NCBI RefSeq assembly: GCF_003151075.1
Contig: NZ_CP029482.1
Location: 5,208,001 to 5,272,000 of the forward strand
From: Pseudomonas sp. 31-12
Lineage (GTDB): Bacteria; Pseudomonadota; Gammaproteobacteria; Pseudomonadales; Pseudomonadaceae
Length of the DNA stretch: 64,000 nt
Direction: 5' to 3'
Part shown: in pieces, positions 59,331-64,000 of the stretch
Layout of the letters: each line of letters opens with the position of its first letter
Position numbering within the stretch: the first letter of the stretch is position 1
Notes under the pieces: model-generated
Seen by the model: the letters and a program-made list of their open reading frames with translations, nothing else
The model's database searches: none
Told to the model about the DNA's origin: nothing
Program-made: the position numbers and the translations under genes

Positions 59331-60311
59331 TCAGCCGCGCTCGGACGGCACCGACGACAACTCGAATGGACTGCTGCTGCGCCGCTGGTTGCGATCTTCA
59401 CGCGGCGTGGCGCCGAAGAAGTTGCGGTAGGCACTGGAGAAATGCGGCCCCGAGGAGAAGCCACACGACAGGCCGATCTGGATGATCGACTTGCTGGTTT
59501 GCATCAACATCTGCCGGGCCTTGTTCAGGCGCAGCTCCAGGTAATACTGGCTCGGCACACGGTTGAGGTATTGCTTGAAGATCCGCTCCAGCTGTCGACG
59601 GGACACGCACACGTGCTGGGCGATTTCGTCGGTGGTCAGGGGCTCTTCGATGTTGGCTTCCATCAGCAACACCGCTTGGGTGAGCTTCGGATGGCTGGAG
59701 CCCAAGCGGTTTTGCAATGGAATGCGCTGGCGCTCGCCGCCTTCACGGATGCGCTCGACCACCAGCTCTTCGGAGACTGCACCAGCCAATTCGGCGCCGT
59801 GATCACGGGCCAGCACCGCCAGCAACAGATCGAGTACCGACAAGCCGCCACACGCGGTCAGTCGATCGCGATCCCAATCGAACAGATGGCTGGTGGCGAT
59901 GACTTTGGGAAAACGTTCAGCGAAATCGTCCTGCCAGCGCCAATGCACGGCAGCGCGATAACCGTCGAGCAAACCCAGTTGCGCCAACGGGTAGACACCG
60001 GCAGACAAACCGCCGATCACACAACCGGCGCGCACCAGTTGTTTCAGCGAACTGCTGAGCGCCGGCGCGAGGGTAGTCGGCGGCTCATCGGCGAGCAGAA
60101 ACAGTTTCTGAAAGTTTTCGAGCTTGCCGGCCCACGGCTCACCCGGCAATTGCCAGGCGCCTTCGGTCGGCAGTTCGGCCTGCAAGAACGACAGTTCGTA
60201 GACCACGTCCGGATGCACACGCTGGGCAACACGCAAGGCCTCCTCAGCCAGCGCAAGCGTCAGTGCTTTAGTGCTGGGCCAAATCAGGAAACCAATTCGA
60301 TGGGCAGTCAT
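59331..60311 (-). CDS. argR: Arginine-responsive regulator ArgR (AraC/XylS family)
   Basis: 326 aa from ATG at 60311 (MTAHRIGFLIWPSTKALTLA); a longer frame upstream crosses a REPIN and is rejected. The N-terminal half is a glutamine-amidotransferase-like sensor (CVIGGLSAGVYPLAQLGLLD). The C-terminal double helix-turn-helix includes HVCVSRRQLERIFKQYLN and IIQIGLSCGFSSGPHFSSAY. In P. aeruginosa this protein activates the aot and aru operons with arginine and represses biosynthesis. It stands downstream of aotP with a REPIN between. It converges tail to tail (1 bp) with the LRR gene. Confidence 0.95.
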   Translation of the reverse strand: MTAHRIGFLIWPSTKALTLALAEEALRVAQRVHPDVVYELSFLQAELPTEGAWQLPGEPWAGKLENFQKLFLLADEPPTTLAPALSSSLKQLVRAGCVIGGLSAGVYPLAQLGLLDGYRAAVHWRWQDDFAERFPKVIATSHLFDWDRDRLTACGGLSVLDLLLAVLARDHGAELAGAVSEELVVERIREGGERQRIPLQNRLGSSHPKLTQAVLLMEANIEEPLTTDEIAQHVCVSRRQLERIFKQYLNRVPSQYYLELRLNKARQMLMQTSKSIIQIGLSCGFSSGPHFSSAYRNFFGATPREDRNQRRSSSPFELSSVPSERG

Positions 60312-60403
60312 GGCGGGCAATCCGAAACGAAAACAGTGATGAAGGCATGGGCCAATGCTAGCCCGTAAATGAACGCAAATCTCAAAACCGATGGAGATCA
60401 AAC

Positions 60404-60491
60404 TGTGGGAGCTGGCCTGCCAGCGATGGCGGCGTGTCTGTGCCAGAGATGCAAACTGGCCCACCGCTATCGCTGGCAGGCCAGTTCCCAC
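60404..60491. repeat. REPIN-type repeat, copy 4
   Basis: TGTGGGAGCTGGCCTGCCAG with inverse CGCTGGCAGGCCAGTTCCCA, a variant of the same family, between aotP and argR. Confidence 0.92.
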
Positions 60492-60556
60492 AGGAATCGG
60501 GGCCAGCCTTTAGGTTGCGAAGCATGCACTATCCCGGTGCGCAACGGGAGTTCGCT

Positions 60557-61321
60557 TTACTTCAGGCTGCCCGAGAGGAATTGCTGCAAACGTTCAGACT
60601 GTGGATTGACCAGCACTTCACGCGGGTTGCCGCTTTCTTCAACGACGCCTTTGTGCAGGAACACCAACTGGTTCGACACTTCACGGGCGAAGCCCATTTC
60701 GTGCGTTACCACCACCATGGTCCGGCCTTCCAGCGCCAGGGCCTGCATGACTTTCAATACGTCGCCGACCAGTTCCGGGTCGAGGGCCGAGGTCGGTTCG
60801 TCGAACAGCATCACTTCAGGTTCCATCGCCAGCGCACGGGCAATCGCTACGCGCTGCTGCTCGCCGCCGGACATGTGGCCCGGGTAAGCATCTTTGCGGT
60901 GGGCCACGCCAACCTTGTTCAGGTAGTGCTCGGCTTTCTCGCGGGCTTCGGCCTTGGACATGCCCAGTACGTGGACCGGCGCTTCCATGATGTTTTCCAG
61001 CGCGGTCATGTGCGACCACAGGTTGAAATGCTGGAACACCATCGACAGGCGCGAACGCATGCGTTGCAGCTGTTTCGGGTCGGCCGCTTTCATCGCGCCG
61101 TCCTTGTTCGCCACCAGTTTCAGCTCTTCGTTGTTGAGCAGAATACGGCCCGCGTGCGGCTGCTCGAGCAGGTTGATGCAGCGCAGGAACGTACTTTTGC
61201 CGGAGCCACTGGAGCCGATGATGCTGATCACATCGCCAGCCGCCGCTTTCAGGGACACGCCCTTGAGCACTTCGTGACTGCCATAGCGTTTATGCAGGTC
61301 TTGGACTTCAAGTTTGTACAT
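60557..61321 (-). CDS. aotP: Arginine/ornithine ABC transporter ATP-binding protein AotP
   Basis: 254 aa from ATG at 61321 ([20 protein letters not shown]). It has Walker [10 protein letters not shown], signature [15 protein letters not shown], Walker [15 protein letters not shown] and the switch His in VVTHEMG. As a dimer it powers AotQM import of arginine and ornithine. Polar amino-acid uptake family; typical length. Confidence 0.95.
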   Translation of the reverse strand: MYKLEVQDLHKRYGSHEVLKGVSLKAAAGDVISIIGSSGSGKSTFLRCINLLEQPHAGRILLNNEELKLVANKDGAMKAADPKQLQRMRSRLSMVFQHFNLWSHMTALENIMEAPVHVLGMSKAEAREKAEHYLNKVGVAHRKDAYPGHMSGGEQQRVAIARALAMEPEVMLFDEPTSALDPELVGDVLKVMQALALEGRTMVVVTHEMGFAREVSNQLVFLHKGVVEESGNPREVLVNPQSERLQQFLSGSLK

Positions 61322-61348
61322 GCGGTCGGTTCTCACAAAAACAGTCAG

Positions 61349-62461
61349 TCAGTCGTTGAGCAAGCGCCCGTGACGCAGCGCTTCGCGCCCCGCCACCTTG
61401 GCCAGCCAGAAACCGGGTTGGGCATAACGCAGCCGTTCAATGGCAAACAGCACCCCGGACGTACCAGCACACACCGTGCTGACCCGATCCGATAACGGAT
61501 CGATCACTTCGAAAATCTCGTCGCCGGCTTCGATCCACTCACCGGGTTTACGCAAAAAGCTGATCACGCCAGGGTGCGGCGCGAAGAGCAATTCGGTGCC
61601 TTCGAACGGCATGCCTTCGCACGCCTCTCGCGCAGGCTTCGGCCATTCGCCGCTGATCAAGCCTTGCTCGGCGAGGAACGCCAGAATGCCTTCGGCGTAA
61701 GCCTCGGCCTCGGCGCGACCGGTATCAGCCTGACCACCCAGTTCAATGGTAGTCGCCAGGCAGGCCAGTGGAATCTGCGCATCAGGAAACTGACGCGACA
61801 GGCGCAACCACGGCAGCGAGCAAGCCTCGTCAAAGGAACTGCCGCCGGAATCTTCGGCCAGCAACCCCACTTTCACGTTCAGGTGCGCGGCGAGCGAACG
61901 CCATTGCGGCCAGTGTTGCGGCAAGGCGTACATGTGCAGCGCCGCTTCGGCATCACAGTGCAAATCCAGCACCACGTCGGCGGTGCACGCATGGCTGAGC
62001 AAGATGCGCTGCATGCCTTGCAACTGGCTCGCGGCCGGCGGCAATGCGGCCAGCGCATCGCTCATGGCCTGACGGATCAGCTGAATATTGGCGTGCGGAT
62101 CATCACCCAGGCGCCCTTCCACCGCGGCGGCCACTGGCGCGCTCAGCTCGACGAAATCCCGGTTGAAATTCTTCCCGCTGCCCGCTTCGAAACGCCCTTG
62201 ATGACTGCCCTGAAGCAATTGACCCAGCCCCAGCGGATTGGCCACCGGCACCAGTTCGATCACCCCGTTGAGCAAGCCTTGGGCTTCGAGTTCGGCCAAG
62301 CGCTTTTTCAGCTCCCAGGCCGTGCGCATGCCCGGCAATTCATCGGCGTGGAGGCTGGCCTGGATGTAGGCCTTGCGCTCGCCACTTCCGAAGCGGAACA
62401 CCGAAATCTGGCGTTCGCTGCCCAGGTGGTTCCACGGCAATGAATGATCGATGCGTTCCAT
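61349..62461 (-). CDS. aotO: AotO, succinylglutamate desuccinylase/aspartoacylase family protein
   Basis: 370 aa. Zinc-peptidase-like motifs: ASLHADELPGMRTAWELKKR, FNRDF and VVLDLHCDAEAALHMYAL. In P. aeruginosa aotO is part of the aot operon but is not needed for arginine uptake, and its reaction is unknown. It lies two bases from aotM and 27 bp before aotP. It is distantly related to AstE, which suggests hydrolysis of an N-acyl amino acid. Confidence 0.93.
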   Translation of the reverse strand: MERIDHSLPWNHLGSERQISVFRFGSGERKAYIQASLHADELPGMRTAWELKKRLAELEAQGLLNGVIELVPVANPLGLGQLLQGSHQGRFEAGSGKNFNRDFVELSAPVAAAVEGRLGDDPHANIQLIRQAMSDALAALPPAASQLQGMQRILLSHACTADVVLDLHCDAEAALHMYALPQHWPQWRSLAAHLNVKVGLLAEDSGGSSFDEACSLPWLRLSRQFPDAQIPLACLATTIELGGQADTGRAEAEAYAEGILAFLAEQGLISGEWPKPAREACEGMPFEGTELLFAPHPGVISFLRKPGEWIEAGDEIFEVIDPLSDRVSTVCAGTSGVLFAIERLRYAQPGFWLAKVAGREALRHGRLLND

Positions 62462-62462
62462 A

Positions 62463-63161
62463 TCAGTGCTTCCGCGGGGCCAGATAGCCCAACCAGCGGC
62501 GCTCGGCCAGTTTGAACAGCTTCACCAGAATGAAGGTCAGGCACAGGTAGAACACACCCGCCGTGATGTACGCTTCGAACGGCAAGTAGTACTGGGCATT
62601 GACCGTGCGCGCAGCGCCGGTGATGTCGATCAGGGTCACGATGGACGCCAGACTGGTGGTCTGCAGCATCATGATCACTTCGTTGCTGTACTGCGGCAGC
62701 GCCCGGCGCAGGGCCGACGGCAACAGGATGCGCTTGTACATTTTGTAGCGCGACATGCCCATGGCCTTGGCCGCTTCGATCTCACCGTTCGGCGTGGCGC
62801 GCAGGCTGCCGGCGATGATTTCAGCGGTGTAGGCGCTGGTGTTGATCGCGAAGGCCAGGCACGCACAGAACGTCGCGCTGGACAGCCACGGCCACAAGAA
62901 GCTTTCACGTACCGCTTCGAACTGCGCCAGGCCGTAATAGATCAAGAACAGCTGCACCAGCATCGGCGTGCCGCGGATCACGTAGGTGAAAAGCCAAGCG
63001 CTCATGTTAACGACAGCATTCTTCGAGACACGCATCAGGCCAAGTGGCAAAGCCGCCAGCAGGCCGAAGAACAGCGACAGCGCGAGCAATTTGAGGGTGG
63101 TCACCAGGCCGCCGAAGTACAGCGGCAAGGCCTCCCAAATGACGTTGTAGTCGAAGATCAT
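62463..63161 (-). CDS. aotM: Arginine/ornithine ABC transporter permease AotM
   Basis: 232-aa inner-membrane permease (HisM/GlnP type) with five hydrophobic segments and the ATPase-contact loop GEIEAAKAMGMSRYKMYKRI. It overlaps aotQ by four bases (ATGA), so the two permease halves are made together. Confidence 0.95.
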   Translation of the reverse strand: MIFDYNVIWEALPLYFGGLVTTLKLLALSLFFGLLAALPLGLMRVSKNAVVNMSAWLFTYVIRGTPMLVQLFLIYYGLAQFEAVRESFLWPWLSSATFCACLAFAINTSAYTAEIIAGSLRATPNGEIEAAKAMGMSRYKMYKRILLPSALRRALPQYSNEVIMMLQTTSLASIVTLIDITGAARTVNAQYYLPFEAYITAGVFYLCLTFILVKLFKLAERRWLGYLAPRKH

Positions 63162-63847
63162 AGATCAGCCGCCCTTACGCCTACCGAGTAGCGCTTCTCA
63201 AGGTGACGCAATGCCAGCAACGAGACACTGGTGATCACCAGGTACATCGCCGCCACTGCGAGGAAGAAGGTGAAAGGCTCGCGGGTGGCATCTGCCGCCT
63301 GCTTGGCCTTGAACATCATGTCTTGCAGACCCACCACCGAAATCAGCGCGGTGGCCTTGGTCAGTACCAGCCAGTTGTTGGTGAAGCCCGGAATCGCCAG
63401 ACGAATCATCTGCGGCACCAACACCCGGAAGAACACCTGAAAACTGCTCATGCCGTACGCCATGCCGGCTTCGGCCTGACCTTTGGGAATCGCCATGAAG
63501 GCGCCGCGGAAGGTTTCCGACAGGTACGCACCGAAGATGAAGCCCAAGGTGCCGATACCGGCGGCCAGCGGGTTCAGGTCGATGTAGTCGTCAAAGCCGA
63601 GCATCGGCGCGACGCGGTTGAGCAGGTCCTGACCACCGTAGAAAATCAGCAGGATCAATACCAGATCGGGAATACCGCGGATCACCGTGGAATACAGGTC
63701 GCCCAGCCAGGCCAGCCAGCGAACCGGCGACAGACGCAATGCAACGCCGATCAGACCCAGAAAGATGGCCAGGACCATGGAGGACAAGGCGAGCTGAAGC
63801 GTCAGCCATGCGCCATCGAGGATGACAGCCCCGTAGCCTTTCAACAT
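63158..63847 (-). CDS. aotQ: Arginine/ornithine ABC transporter permease AotQ
   Basis: 229-aa permease with five hydrophobic segments, starting MLKGYGAVILDGAWLTLQLA, and the contact loop GQAEAGMAYGMSSFQVFFRV. It forms a heterodimeric channel with AotM. It follows aotJ after a hairpin that likely reduces read-through. Confidence 0.95.
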   Translation of the reverse strand: MLKGYGAVILDGAWLTLQLALSSMVLAIFLGLIGVALRLSPVRWLAWLGDLYSTVIRGIPDLVLILLIFYGGQDLLNRVAPMLGFDDYIDLNPLAAGIGTLGFIFGAYLSETFRGAFMAIPKGQAEAGMAYGMSSFQVFFRVLVPQMIRLAIPGFTNNWLVLTKATALISVVGLQDMMFKAKQAADATREPFTFFLAVAAMYLVITSVSLLALRHLEKRYSVGVRAADL

Positions 63848-63876
63848 GATTCAGGTCCTCGAATGTTGGGATGAAA

Positions 63877-63917
63877 AAATGGCGCAAACCTCAGAGATCC
63901 TGTTGCTTGCGCCATTT
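63877..63917 (-). terminator. Attenuating hairpin between aotJ and aotQ
   Basis: AAATGGCGCAA and TTGCGCCATTT are perfect 11-base arms; on the minus strand a TTTTTT tract closes the second arm. It should stop part of the transcripts after aotJ, giving more binding protein than permease. Confidence 0.8.
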
Positions 63918-63938
63918 CGGACTTGTCGCCGGGACGTG

Positions 63939-64000
63939 TTACTTGCCGTAGATGTCGAAGGCGAAGTATTTGTCCTGGATTTGCTTGTACTTGCCGTTCT
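63939..64000 (-). CDS. aotJ: Arginine/ornithine-binding periplasmic protein AotJ, C-terminal end only
   Basis: The last 20 or so codons are present (NGKYKQIQDKYFAFDIYGK and TAA at 63939); the rest is beyond the window. The ending KYF-FDIYGK and its place directly before aotQMOP identify the periplasmic substrate-binding protein of the system. Confidence 0.85.
   Translation of the reverse strand, partial: NGKYKQIQDKYFAFDIYGK

Overview
The window comes from a Pseudomonas chromosome, most like the P. fluorescens group. The right half carries the Pseudomonas gene orders rsmA-lysC-alaS and aotJQMOP-argR next to the aru/ast arginine succinyltransferase genes, together with amrZ, mgtE, an FMN riboswitch and REPIN-type repeats with the GTGGGAGC motif. 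It divides near 34.8 kb at a tRNA-Arg(CCT) gene, a common island insertion site.

1-8 kb: signalling genes and wreckage. On the minus strand are a two-domain, apparently soluble chemotaxis transducer (cut by the window edge), a NarL-type response regulator overlapping its PAS histidine kinase, and a blue-light-type LOV-GGDEF diguanylate cyclase. After them come the C-terminal stump of an IS1182-like transposase, the 3' end (domain V) of a group II intron and the 3' end of a UvrD-like helicase, with two hexanucleotide repeat tracts.

8-28 kb: a conjugation module, probably an integrated and decaying plasmid or ICE. A MobF-type relaxase-helicase with a C-terminal Toprim-like region and its small accessory protein are read leftward. 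An StbB-like ATPase operon and a coupling protein are read rightward. Between them lies an array of short CCA repeats, largely in 10-bp phase, which I propose as the oriT/partition region by analogy with R388. Further right are a GNAT-like gene, a broken tyrosine recombinase, an IncI1/Dot-type TraY-TraX pair, lipoproteins including an OmpA-like one, and an F-type TraX acetylase-like gene. Most type IV secretion genes are absent from the window.

28-34.8 kb: a ColE2-type Rep/primase gene whose 3' end runs into a 594-bp miniature element with Tn501/Tn1721-like 38-bp ends. This element contains a compact RNA-like fold with GAAA loops. Next come an AlpA-type regulator broken by a stop codon and a lone 1075-aa protein with a PD-(D/E)XK-like N terminus, a candidate defence gene beside the tRNA.

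34.8-64 kb: core genome. It holds phnN, amrZ, mgtE, three more tRNA genes, rsmA, lysC, alaS, ltaE, riboswitch-controlled ribH, the complete arginine succinyltransferase (AST) catabolic set, argR and the arginine transporter. A 1621-aa leucine-rich-repeat DUF6543-like protein sits between aruC and argR on the opposite strand. Arginine entering through Aot is degraded by AruF/G, AstB, AruC, AstD and AstE under ArgR control; two ArgR-like half sites lie upstream of aruC.
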